Positions 1 to 12,095 of a stretch of DNA of 64,000 nucleotides are shown one piece after another (position 1 is the stretch's first letter; each line of letters starts with the position of its first letter). The translations under genes and the position numbers were made by a program. Under the pieces are notes generated by a model. The model saw only the letters and a program-made list of their open reading frames with translations, was not told where the DNA came from and made no database searches. Source of the DNA: Pseudevernia furfuracea (Eukaryota > Ascomycota > Lecanoromycetes > Lecanorales > Parmeliaceae); the NCBI GenBank assembly GCA_022315425.1, contig JAIUPT010000017.1, positions 620,001 to 684,000 on the forward strand. Direction: 5' to 3'.

Positions 1-554
1 CGTAACTTTATTCTCGTCTCTTTCTATTAATTAGTATTTACTATTTAACGCTTAATACTCTATTAAAAGATCTTTATATATTCTTATTTAGAATAAACTT
101 AACGATTATCACGTATCTAATATAATAACGAGATACTCTATTTACGATTAAAACTTATTATATTATAAATTTTTTAAAAACTAATACTCGTCTTTATATA
201 ATAGTCTTTTTAAGACGAGACTAGTCGACGACTATTATATATAGTTTGCTTTATTATTTATATTAAAGTAAATATTAATCTAATATTACTTTATAATTAT
301 TTAACTTTACTCGTTTTACGTATAATGTAGAGCTTAAAAGATAGAGATATTATCGCTCTAGTAAACGCGCTCGTAGCGAATATTATTACGTTCGCTTATT
401 AAGATATTATTATAGATTATAATAATATTAAGAAAGAAGTCTAAAAAAAAATATATTTAAAACTTTTAATTAAGTTTAATACTTTTTAAAATAGTTTTTT
501 AAGATTTTTTATAACTTAAAGCGTACGTTAATTTTATTTTATTTAATATTATAT
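1..554. repeat. RIP-degenerated AT-rich DNA
   Basis: Very AT-rich sequence with no open frame of use. Most remaining C residues are in CpG or CpT, and CpA and TpG are rare, as expected after heavy RIP of old transposons. I cannot identify the parent element. Confidence 0.7.
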
Positions 555-1639
555 ACTACGTGTACACCGCCTTTTGCTACATGTACACCGCCTTTTGCTA
601 CATGTACACCCCCTTTTGCTACATGTACACCCCTCTCTCAGCTAGGTAGATATAGGCTAGTAACATGAGTATACCTTCCAGCACTAACTCGGCCTGACAA
701 ATTTGCCCGCAAATCAGAGACTTGACACGAAGTCCCATAAAAACTTTAAGGGTCTCAGTGAATCCTCTCCCCCCGCAAGGCGTCGCAATGCGTCGCAATT
801 TTTTCCACCAAATCTATCAAAGAAAAAACACCTTCCTTCCTATCGTCATGGACCTGAAGAATCAGCATCTGATCCGGCTAATCCTCGAACATAGTGTTTT
901 TTGAGTCTTTTGAGTCTTTTGAGTCTTTTGAGTCTAGGCGTTCTTCTTCCACCTCACCGCCAGCAACCCTCGATCAACTATCAACCCTCCATCATCGATC
1001 GTTTACCTCACCTTCCTCCTCGTCCTCATTATCCTCCTTCTTCAGATACTTCGGCAGCATGGGCTGACTGACAAGAGTGAGCTGAGTTGCGGGCATCGGG
1101 CAAAACCTCACTACACCACATCCTTCTGAACAAGTCTCTCGATCAAAATGACGTGTTTCTGACATAGTTCAGTCGTCCGCTATGTGCAGAGAGTGCAGTC
1201 GATGTTCCACACCAAAAAATTCTCATTTGGCCCCCGGAACCGAGGTTCTGCCCACTTTTTGAAAGGTGATGATGGAGACAAAGCATTAATGTCAAAGCCC
1301 CTCCAAGTATTTGCGCTGCGCAGCACGTAAATTCCGCCTATAAGTGCTTTTTATATAGGAGAGACTTCAGCTACTTTAAGTCATATTCAAATAATCCTTT
1401 AAATGCTTCTTCAAAAGAACGGCTACCTTTACTTCGTCTTCTAGCCCTTTCAATCAGCTACTTCCTCACCAAAATAACTCTGCGGGCGGCTCATTGTGAG
1501 GGCTTGGTGGGGTAGCTTAGTTCGGTGGACCTTCTTTGAAATAGAGGGGGGTGTACATGTAGCAAAAGGCGGTGTACACGTAGCAAAAGTAGTTTTAAAC
1601 GTAGCAATACGTTAATTTTATTTTATTTAATATTATATT
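524..1639. mobile_element. Non-autonomous inverted-repeat element flanked by a 31-bp direct repeat
   Basis: A GC-normal island (about 555-1607) inside RIP DNA. Its left end has four tandem copies of a 21-bp unit (core CTACATGTACACCGCCTTTT, 555-640). Its right end has the same unit in reverse complement (about 1550-1607), so the array forms the terminal inverted repeats. A 31-bp AT-rich sequence starting TACGTTAATTTTATTTTATT is found identically just outside both ends (524-554 and 1608-1638). No transposase is inside; the short open frames there look fortuitous. A RIP-mutated copy of its right third lies at 16419-16612. The superfamily is unknown to me. Confidence 0.7.
895..936. repeat. 9-bp minisatellite GAGTCTTTT x4
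   Basis: Four tandem copies of GAGTCTTTT inside the inverted-repeat element. Confidence 0.85.
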
Positions 1640-2090
1640 ATTCGTAATTTATATTTATTGTATTCTTATTCTTTAATAAATACTCTTTTATAATTATTAT
1701 TTAATAATTACTATCTAATAATTAATAACTCTTTATTAATTGTTTTTTAAAAAATACTCTTTAAGTCTTTAATAATTATTCTTTAGTAATTATTCTTTAA
1801 TAATTATTCTCTAATAATTACTATTTAATTTTTTTATAAATAATTACTCTTTATTATTTCTCAATTATTATTCTTTAATAATTACTCTTTAATAATTACT
1901 CTTTAATAATTACTCTTTAATAATTATTCTTTAATAATTATTCTTTAATAATTATTCTTTAATAATTACTCTCTAATAATTACTTTTTAATAATTAATCT
2001 TTAATTTTAATTTAAAAGATATAAAATAATATAGAATAATATATTTATAAGACATTTTAAAATATATTTTATATTACTATAAAGAGTACT
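1640..2090. repeat. RIP DNA with 14-bp tandem repeat
   Basis: AT-rich tract dominated by a degenerate 14-bp tandem unit (ACTCTTTAATAATT), best preserved at about 1755-2010. No gene seen. Confidence 0.7.
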
Positions 2091-2179
2091 ATTAAAAATA
2101 TTATTAAAGATATTATTAATTAAATTAATAATACTAAGAGTATTACTAGCTAGAATAATAATATTAAAAGCATGTTAAG

Positions 2180-2325
2180 TGTCTTATTAAGTATACTGGC
2201 CGAAAAGATATAAAATAATATGAGATATGAACGTCTCATCTCATATCATGATATGATATAATATGAAATCTTTAGATTTCATATCACAATAAAATAATAT
2301 GAGATTTTACTAATATCATATCATA
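2180..2325 (+). repeat. Truncated copy of fold-back element X (left terminal repeat)
   Basis: Starts with CCGAAAAGATAT and runs through the palindromic CATATCATGATATG block. It matches the left terminal repeat of the complete element X at 54232-55181 and is cut by the LTR at 2326. Confidence 0.6.
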
Positions 2326-2508
2326 TGTTACGAGCGTACCTCGCATCCTTGACACACCTGCCTTGACACTTCCCCTTTAGGCTTAGCGTGTCTTGGCAGG
2401 TTCACTCCGCCATACATATATGGCCTGCCCTCCCAGTACATAGTTGTTCTGCATCTAGTTGTCTTATTCAATACACCTACATGACTTGACTCTGTACTGG
2501 TCCTGACA
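2326..2508 (+). mobile_element. LTR, TGTTACGAGCG family
   Basis: Begins TGTTACGAGCG and ends GTCCTGACA (TG..CA), about 183 bp. It matches the LTRs at 7373-7578 and, in reverse, 5122-5303. It carries little RIP although its surroundings are heavily mutated. The flanking five bases (TCATA and AGAAT) do not match, so its original duplication was lost by deletion or rearrangement. Confidence 0.7.
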
Positions 2509-4018
2509 AGAATAACTAACTAAGAAATAATAATAAGATACGCGAGACGAAAAAATAATAAATCGATAATTAAGTGCTCTTAATATCGTTATTCTAATCA
2601 CTATTTTAGTTAGCAGTAATAGTAATAATAATAGTAATAATAATCTTAGCAATAATCGTAGAGAAAAACTTAAATAAACATTTAAATCAAGTTATATGCT
2701 TATTAGAATAATTACTAGAAATAGTACTTTATTATTTCGAGTTGAATCGATCTTTTATTACTAGACTTTAATATATGAAATTTAAATGAAATTAATTGAT
2801 TGATTTTTATAAAGACGATAGGTCTATATTAAATCTATCTATCTAATCATCTAAGATATCTTTATTTTATTAACTTCTTTTAAAGATCAATATTCTTCGT
2901 TTAAATAATAACTCGCTTGACATAAATGCATAACAGATTAACATCTATTTTTAAATATTAAATCTTATCTGATTCTGCGAAGTAAAACGTTAATTACTTA
3001 TTATTAAATATATAAATTAAATAGACTTCGATAGTCTTTTATAGTCTCTTTAAGACTGCTCATTATATATATAAAAAATATAACTCTAAATATCAGATAT
3101 CGCTTATAATCTCTTTAATTAGACGCGAGAATAATACTTTAAATATAAGAAGTTCTTCGCTCTTTTAATAACGACGAATTTCTCGAAAAGCGACGACTTG
3201 ATAGTCTTAATAAAGCGCTATTACTAAAATAATAATTAAAATAACTCACTTTTCGATCTTCAACGACGTCTTTTACGCGTTTCTTTTAATATATTACTTA
3301 AATCGTTAAAAATAATCTTCTTTTCGATCGAGTGAATAGTTAATCTCTTACGAACGATTAACATTTATTATATATATATTAACTTCAGATCTTAGAAAAT
3401 TAAGAATTATTATATAATTTATATTTTAAATCGTTTATTAAAATCTCGTTTATTAAAAAATTCTATAACTGCAGCTATAGAATCTATAATCGACGATTTA
3501 ATAGCGAAAGAGATAAAATCTATAATTAATAATTTAATAACGAAAGAGATAAAAGAAGATTTAGAAGTTATAAATAATATAAATAAAAAACTTAATATTC
3601 GTACGATAGTATTTATAAATCGAAAGAAATAATATATAATAAGAAAGAGAATAAGAATATATATAATAAGAGAATAAGAATATAATAAGAGAATAAGAAT
3701 ATAATAAAGAATAAGAATTTAAGAATCTTAATAATAACGTTAGTAGTTAAGATTAGCTTCTGCTTAAAATCTAAATTAAAAGTTTGATAAAATAGACTAA
3801 ACTTATTCGATTTCTCTATAAAAAGTCGTTAGAGTATACTCTAATTAAGCGTATTTAGAATATACTTAAAAGAGTATATTCTATAATTAATTCTAGTAAT
3901 TATTTTAATTAATAGCTTTAAAAGTTAAGATTTATATTAAAATTTAAAGTTCTCGAGAAATCTTCTATTTCGAGATTAATAGATTTTAGCGTGTTTTCTT
4001 AATTGTTTCGATATAGAT
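2509..4018. repeat. RIP-degenerated AT-rich DNA
   Basis: No open frames. The last part (about 3786-4018) is the left half of a degenerate direct duplication, whose right half follows the solo LTR at 4019. Confidence 0.65.
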
Positions 4019-4478
4019 TGTCACGATTTTAGCCCATGACGACTGACTTACCTGCTTGCTTGCTGTGTTATACTCTAGGCTGGTCGGCTAGCCCCAGCCC
4101 TACGAGTTATATCCGTTAACTCCGCAGTGAAGCATTACTTTGATACGCACAAAGCACTTCTTGTAATTACTCTACATAGTTAATATTCTATTCATACATG
4201 ATACCACATCGCTAGTTCAGCTCTATGTCAAGTCCCTGACATAGATTCTAAAATAGATCAAACTAATTCGTTTTCTTTATAAAAAACTAATAAAGTATAC
4301 TTTAGTTAAGCGCATTTAGAATATATTTAAAAGAATATATTTTATAATTGATTCTAGTAATTATTTTAATTAATAGCTTTGAGTATTGAGATTAATATTA
4401 AAATTTAGAGTTTTCGAGAAATCTTTTATTTCGAAATTAATAGATTTTAACGCGTTTTCTCAATTGTTTTATTGTTAA
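3786..4478. repeat. Degenerate 230-bp direct duplication split by a solo LTR
   Basis: About 3786-4018 and 4246-4478 align along their length. Shared blocks include TAATTATTTTAATTAATAGC and GAAATCTTxTATTTCGA. The solo LTR at 4019-4241 lies exactly between them. Confidence 0.6.
4019..4241 (+). mobile_element. Solo LTR with 5-bp target duplication TAGAT
   Basis: A 223-bp GC-normal segment from TGTCACGATTT to CCCTGACA (TG..CA), flanked on both sides by TAGAT (4014-4018 and 4242-4246). This is what LTR-LTR recombination leaves. Its ends resemble the TGTTACGAGCG LTR family but the middle differs. Confidence 0.85.
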
Positions 4479-5121
4479 TTTTCTTATTTTAATATAGTTC
4501 TTTTATATTGCTTAAATTAAAATAATCGCGTTTGCATTACTTGATTGCTTGATTATAACGAGAGATATATTTATATTATATTTTTAACATATTAGATATT
4601 AATAAGAATTAATATTTTTAATAAAAAAACGACTACTTAAGCGAGAGAAGAGTTCAAGTCTCACTATTAAATAAGAAAATTTTAAAACGAACACTTTACG
4701 AAGAGAGTTTATTAAGCGCTTTAAAGACTTATAGATTAAAAGAAAGATCGTAAAAAAACTTAATTAAAATATTAATATAAAAAAGATTAAAATAAAAACG
4801 ATTATCTTTACGACGAAAAAAAAGCAATTAAAGACTATTAAAAAGATTAATCGAGTAACGATCGAATATTATATTTAAAAGTATAAGATTACTTTTGTTT
4901 ACGTTAACGCATCGAATTTTACTCGTTAATCTCAAATTCAAGATATTAAAGATCGAATATACGATAAGAAATAAGTCTTTGCGCGAATTCTAGTTATTAT
5001 TTTAATAAGCATTATTTTATTAAGTTTATATTATAATAGAATTATCGAGAACAAGTATAACGAGATATTTATTCTTAAGCTCGATCTTGCAGTGAATATA
5101 AGAATCGTCGTATATATTAAC
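4247..5121. repeat. RIP-degenerated AT-rich DNA
   Basis: No coding potential or recognisable family. Confidence 0.6.
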
Positions 5122-5303
5122 TGTCAGGACCAGGCCTAGAAGGATCATAGGGGTATGAGTAGACGAGGATAAAGAGTCTATCGAACTATCTAGAAGGGAG
5201 GCTCTGTATATGTAGGAGGCAAGACCTCCGCCAAGGCTAGACTAGGCTTCAATGGGCCTAGCGCCTAGCCGATGTCAAGGGGATGCAGGGTACGGTCGTA
5301 ACA
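5122..5303 (-). mobile_element. Solo LTR (reverse) with target duplication TTAAC
   Basis: The reverse complement starts TGTTACGACCGTACCCTGCA and ends GGTCCTGACA, the same family as 2326-2508. Perfect 5-bp duplication TTAAC at 5117-5121 and 5304-5308. Confidence 0.85.
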
Positions 5304-7372
5304 TTAACGATAATTATAACTCGATATGAATTAATATAAACGACGTAAAAGTCGAATTTAATAAGTAATCTTCTTTTATTATTTATCTTAATATAAATAC
5401 TTATTTCGAAACTAAACGACATTTTTCTCGTAATTAAGAAAAGAGATATTATATTAAATAAGTAACGATGCGAAGTATCGAAAATATCTTTAAAAGATTA
5501 ATCGTCGAAATAAGAGTTATTAACGATTAAAAACATAATCGAGCGAGAGTATTAGAGTTTTATCGAATTTAATATCTTTCGTCGATCGCTAAGAATATAA
5601 AAAAGAGCGATACGAAGCTTAATTAAGAAAATTATTTATTTAAATCGTTGCTTTAGTTTAGATTATTATTTAAGATATTCGATAAATAGTCTAAAAGCTT
5701 TTATTATTCAAATAAGTTTAAATTTAAATTTAAATATTATTCTAATTATCGCTTATTCTTTTAGAGCTCTTATATATACTTTAAGACGCTCTTATTATTA
5801 TATATATACTTTAATCGTCGTAAGAGAGCGATCTTTAGAAATATAATAAATTACGTCGATAATATACGATTTTAAAGCGACGATTATTACGTGCTATTAG
5901 AATTTATAAATTAATAATCGAATAAAAATAATATCGTTAAGTATAAATTTCAGTTAGACGATAATGTAATTAACGCGCGAGTCGCGTATTTATTAATTGT
6001 TTAAAGATATAAGAAGATTTCGCGTGATTTTTATCGCTTAACATCGTCTATAAATAGTCTTTCTCTCGTATTAAAGAATAGTCACGTAACGATATTTTCG
6101 AATTTTAATTATTATTCTATTTATTAATATCTAATTACTTAATTCTTAAAATCATTAAAAGAATTATTAATAGTAATTCTAATTATTATTTTAATTATTA
6201 AGAACTCTATCGTTTACTATTAAAATAGATATAAGAGAAGTTTATATAAAGATTTTATATTTATATATAAATTCTAGACTAATTAAAGCGCTTAGAATTA
6301 ATATATTTTTAGATAAAAGAGCTAAAGACAGACGTCTAAAATAAGTATAAGTATTATCTATTCTTTTAGTTTTTATAAGACTTGCTTATTATTAATTATA
6401 TTTAAAAATGTCGAGAAAGAATATTACTTCGTCGAAATAAAAGAAGAATTTAAAATATTTATACGAATCTTCTAATAGTCTTAATTATCTTAAATTAGAA
6501 TTATTAATAAATCTATAAAAACGCTTAAGTATTATTATAAGCAAATTATTCTTTTAATTTTATTTAAGAAAACACGTTACTTTTTATTTCTTTTAAATTA
6601 ATTATCTCTACACGACGATTAGACTTTAATATTAATCTTATTAATAAAATTTATAACATAAATAAAAGAACGAAAGCTCGATTAAAATAAGATTTGCGCG
6701 ACGCTTATATATTACGTTATAATAAATAAAATTGTCTCTTATAAAACTCTTTTAATTTTAAATAATTTAAGTAACTAGAATACGATAATAAAAAATGAAA
6801 TTTCATTATATAATAAATTAGGGTCGTCGTTATTGTTATGCTTTATAAGGGAATTACGACGTACTTTTATAATTACGTGATAAAGTACTAATAACGATAA
6901 ATAAAAAATTCTTAACAACAACGTCTTTCGTATTTGTTATAATATAATTATAATTAATACTATTTAAAATCTTATTACGTCTATTTATTATAATTTCGTA
7001 AGTGTTCAAATTATATCTAAACGAGTTCTAATTATTATTCTAATTATTATAAGCTTGTTACTCGATTATATTTAAACGATATTTAATTTTTCTCGCAGTT
7101 ATCGAATAAGTTATATATTCATCGTTTATAAGATAACTCTTTTTATATAAAACATTAATAGTTACGTCGCTACTCTTTTATTAATACTTTTATTATTATT
7201 AAAAAAGAAAAAAACATATTATTAAATTTACGAATAAGTTTAATCTTAATACTCTCTTAAAGTGCTATTAAAGCAGATCTCTAAACTCGAAGATAATCTT
7301 TTTTTATTTTAAAAAGAATCTCTTTTACTACTCGATTAAATATTAGTCAAAATAAAATTAAATCTTATATTT
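5304..7372. repeat. RIP-degenerated AT-rich DNA
   Basis: No open frames survive. Probably one or more large retrotransposons mutated beyond recognition. Confidence 0.6.
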
Positions 7373-7578
7373 TGTTACGAGCGTACCCCGCATTCCTTGG
7401 TGATACCTGTCTGTGTTAGCATTCCTTTGTTGACACACTATCCCTTTTAGGCTTAGCGTACCTTGGCAGGTTTACTCAGCCATACATATATGGCCCTCTC
7501 TCCCAGTACATAGTTGTTCTGTATCTAGTTGTCTTATTCAAAACACCTACATGACATGACTCTGTACTGATCCTGACA
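7373..7578 (+). mobile_element. Solo LTR with target duplication TATTT
   Basis: A 206-bp TG..CA segment (TGTTACGAGCGTACCCC to GATCCTGACA) with TATTT on both sides (7368-7372 and 7579-7583). Having its own duplication, it is an independent solo LTR and not the 3' LTR partner of 2326-2508. Confidence 0.88.
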
Positions 7579-10500
7579 TATTTTTTATAGTCGACGAATT
7601 TCTAATAACTCGCGATCTAATTTATTATCTTTTAGTCAAAATAACTTAATTCAAGACTTACTTTTATTATTTATAAGACGCGATCGAGTGTTTCTCGACT
7701 TTTTAATCTTTGATTCTTATTTTTAAATAAACGACTTTTTACTGCGAAAAGTTTTCGCGAGAGCGATTATAAAGAAATCTTCGATATCTAATTTAATTAG
7801 ATTATAATTGTTAATATATTATTTAATTAATTAAATATCTTTATCACTCTGAGATTCTAGCTTATTATTCGATTATAATTATAAATTCGTATATTAATCT
7901 AAAGATTAAGATAGAGCAAATTCACTCTTCGAAAGAATAATTAATATATTAAAAGAAGTCATAATTATAACAGAGATAGATATTTAATATCAATAACGAG
8001 ATTCGTTAAAACGTTTTACTTTAAGACTATTTAAAAAAAGAAAGCGAATCGAGAACGATAATTAAAATGCTTATTAAAATAGAGATTAAAGCTAACATTA
8101 ATAAATCTTTCTCGAATATAATTAATTCGAGTTAAAGACTATCGTATAAATCTCTTCTATATATTACGTGACTCTTAAAGTTATATATTAAAATAATCTC
8201 TTTTAGTAATATCGTATTTAATAATAATTAATCAAGTAAAAAAAAGTATCGAAACTTAAAAATATGATTCTAGCGTTATAGAAACTTCTATAATACGATT
8301 AATATCTTTATCTATTAAGTCTCACAGCGACGCTAACACTATAAAAGTTAATTATTAAACTTTATATGATATTAAAATCTTCGCTAATTTGATCTTTTAG
8401 CGTCATAGAAGTTCGTACGCTATAAAAGTTCGATATAATTAATAATTAAGTCTTTAAGTGTTATAGAAGTTCGTAATTAAAGAATAACGATTATTAATTC
8501 AATAATAGACGCTTAGTAAAACTAAATAAAATAAAATAAAATAAATAAAATATATTAATGAGTTTATATGTGTAGCGAAATACTAAAATATTAATTAAAA
8601 TAAATCAAAGATTGTTCGAGTGAAAAAGTTAAAATCAAATAAATCTTATTAAAAGCTCTTATATCTATTTGCTTCTCTTAATTATCTTTCTAATTAATTC
8701 TTCATCTTAATAACTATTAATTTTAGCTTCAAGATATCGTTTAGTTTTACACTCGAAGAAAAAGTTTTATTAAATAATAGTCAAAGAATCGATATTACTA
8801 TTAAGACTTCATTCGAGATAAAAGATAATAAGCTTAGCTACTTTTATAATCTTAACAAAAAGAATTTCTAATTAGATTAATAAAATAAGATAGTATAAGC
8901 AACTAAAAATTAGAATAAAGACGCTATTAATTGAGATATTATTTATTAAGACTCAGCGATAAGAAAGATCGATAAATAAAAACACTTTAAAAACTATATT
9001 CTTATTTCTATTAAAGAGTTATATATTATTTATCGTTACTGTAACGAAGTTATTGTTTATTTAATAATCGATTATAATATAATCGAGATAAGTACGCATC
9101 TCAAATCGAAAGAATATATTAAAAAATCAGATTTAAGCACTCTTTAGCAGACGATAATCGTCGAAGAATATTAAAATTGGATATGTTTATGTATCAATTT
9201 GCTTTAGTATCTGATGATTAGAATAATTATTAAAATTAATATTTTATCTTTTTTTAAAAAAAGACTATAAGAGATAATAAAGCAAAATTAAACGATCGAA
9301 ATCTTGAATCGTAAGACTTTTTTAAATAGTTTCGTCGATGAATCGTAATTATTAATTAGTTATTTATAATTAATAAGAAGATTAAGACATTGTGACTACT
9401 TCGCTATTATAATTCAATTATCGAATTATTTTTTAAATTCACGATCAAGAATCAAATAATAACAAAGATTCAGAATATTAAAAAGAATCTTTTAAAAAAT
9501 CTACTTAATAATAATAATAAGATATCTTTAATCATAATTATCTAATCGATCGATAATCGATAATTATATCTGATAACTCTGACGTTATTTATCGATATCG
9601 ACTAAATATAATATAAGAAACTTATTAAATTTAAGTATATAAAAGATAGATACTTTAATAGAAAGTACGTAAATATTTTACACTCAATTCTCGTCGAGCA
9701 TAATATTTAAAAACGAGTTTTAATTCTAATAATCGACAACGCGAGAAATAATAATATAATGTTTCGCAATTTGTTGAAAACTCTTTTATATATCGATTTT
9801 ATTAATATACTTAATGTTAAAGACGAGCTTGAGAATAGAGAGAATTATCTTTAATATATTTTATATATATCGTATATGATTTAACTAATTCTAAAAAAGC
9901 TTCTTAATAAGATTTATATTAATTTAATTAATAAGAAACTTTAGAAAAATTAAAAGAATAACGATAAAAAGACAGACTTTCGAGAAGCGACTAAAGATTT
10001 ATTAATAATTCTTATTAAGATATAAGAGTTTTAGTTATTATTTTAATAAGTTATTTATTAATGCTCTTAGATTCGAAAAACTATAATTTATTTAAACGTT
10101 AGCGATTAACGTAAAGAGAATTTTTTCGCAATTTAAGTCGAGCGTCTTAATAACGATGATCACTTAATTCGAGAGAATTAAATATTTATTGATAATAAGT
10201 TGAAATAACAAAGGCGCTCACTAAAACTTTTTTAGAATATCAAAGTTCGTTGAAACTCAACATATTATATATTAATACGATCTTATTTACTTCGAGATAA
10301 CATAAATAAGTATTTTATAAAGTATTTAAACGATTATCTCAGACTCAACAAAGATAAGTAATTCTAAATTAAATATTTAATTTAGCTTATAAAGTCTTTC
10401 TACGTCTATACAAAGTTAATAAATTGAAACAAAGACGCGACGATTTATTATGTTTTTAACATTTATAATAGATTATTTAATTACATTAAGAAGAAGATAA

Positions 10501-11800
10501 AGAAGTTAAAGCGTAAACAGATTTCGTGAAAGAGAGAACTATTAAGAGATCTTAAGACGACTTATAAGAAGTTAAATAAATGTTACGAGCAAACTTAATT
10601 AAAAGTAAAATATCTTTTTAAATAGATAATACTTTTACGTTTAAGTTATAAGAATATAACATTTAAAAAAAGAATTAAGAGATTAATTCGAGCGAAATAT
10701 CGTAAGTAGAGATATATTAAAACGCGTTAAAAAAGACGTATTAAAATTATAAAAATCTTGACGTTAATAGATAGATTAAAAGAGTTATACGAGCGAGAAG
10801 ACGTGTTTTCACGCTTAATAACGCTCTTAATAATATTTCTATAAAAGCAGAAGTGAAATCAAATTAATTTTTATAATATAAGACAAATTATAAGTGTTTA
10901 AATAATTATTTTAGTTATATCTAATTTTTTAACTTCAATAAAGTATCTTTTCGTGAATTAAAGAAGTTTACAATTTTGCAGCAATAAAGAAAATTAAAGT
11001 CTTAGACTTTATTAATAACTTATATAACTCGTAATATTCTAGTCGCAGTTAAAGAATCTATTATATGCGAATGATATTTCTTATACGTTAAAAGACATTA
11101 CGAAAATCAAAAGCACTATACGCTTTCGACTTTTCGCGCTCTAATAATGATTTTATACGTCGAATTTTAATAGAATCTAGATTAATAAGCTAAACTTAAT
11201 TTAAAGAGAGATTTAAGTCTATCGCTCGAAGTCAAACTAGCTAATTATAATATACGAATATATTATTCGATCGAATTATTCTTTAACATTAATTATATTT
11301 ATAATAAAAGTAATAATAAGAAGAAGAGTGTTAAGAATAAAATAAGTAATTCGCTTTCGTTATTAATATAATTAATAATCTATCTTTTACTTAAGAATTA
11401 AGAGACGCATATATTCTTAGAAAGAATCGATTATCGTAGATTTATTATCGTCGAAAAGAATAAAGAATACGATCTTTAGAAATAGAGATACGCAGACAAA
11501 TAAAGATATATAGTTAAATAAAGATATAATATCAAATAAAGATCGTCTTAATAATCTCTCGTAAATTACTAAAGAGAAAAATAATAGAGTGAATAAATTA
11601 CAACGAGATAATTTACGAAGAGCAGCGAATATTAAAAGTCTAATTAAAGAGCGCAGATAGACAGCGCAGTTTTAATATTAATTAAATTATACTCGTATAT
11701 TTTTATTTAATAACGCTTACAGTTATTAAAACTTAAATTAATTCTAATTATTATTCTAGTCAATAGCTTTAATAAACGAGTATTATAGAGATTTTAGACT
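7579..11800. repeat. RIP-degenerated AT-rich DNA
   Basis: More than 4 kb without an open frame of note. Many CpG sites are kept while CpA is lost. No family assigned. Confidence 0.6.
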
Positions 11801-12095
11801 ATTAAACGATTAATAATATTCTTAGTAGTAATCTTAACATTATTATTCTAATTAATAATGATCTCAACATCGCTATTTTAATTATTATTCTAGTTATTAT
11901 TTTAGTCAGTAGTGCTTTCAGCAGAATTCTTATTTTATTCGTTATTAAGATATCTTATCTAAAATATCTTATAAGATATCTCAGATTTATATCGTCTCAT
12001 AAGATATCTCATATAAATCTCATATTATATCTTTATAAAGATATAATATTTGATCTCTCTCAATTTCATATCATATCATCATGTTAAACTAGTTA
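11800..12095 (+). repeat. Element X, right end, left of a pogo insertion
   Basis: Contains the ATTATTCTAGTTAxTA internal repeats, the GATATCTxATATAAATCTCAT arm and the CTCTCAATTTCATATC block, in the same order as the right end of the complete element X (about 54840-55140). The pogo-like transposon at 12096 interrupts it. Confidence 0.6.

Noticed and set aside
703..904. Two overlapping 60-aa open frames in the 524-1639 element
   Set aside because: Low complexity, no domain, both frames overlap and the element is otherwise non-coding.
2326..7578. Full-length LTR retrotransposon with LTRs at 2326 and 7373
   Set aside because: The right LTR has its own perfect TATTT duplication and two further LTR insertions, one reversed, lie between, so these are independent insertions.
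5304..11800. Possible retrotransposon polymerase in the AT-rich tract
   Set aside because: No conserved motif survives in any frame, so assigning a family would be a guess.
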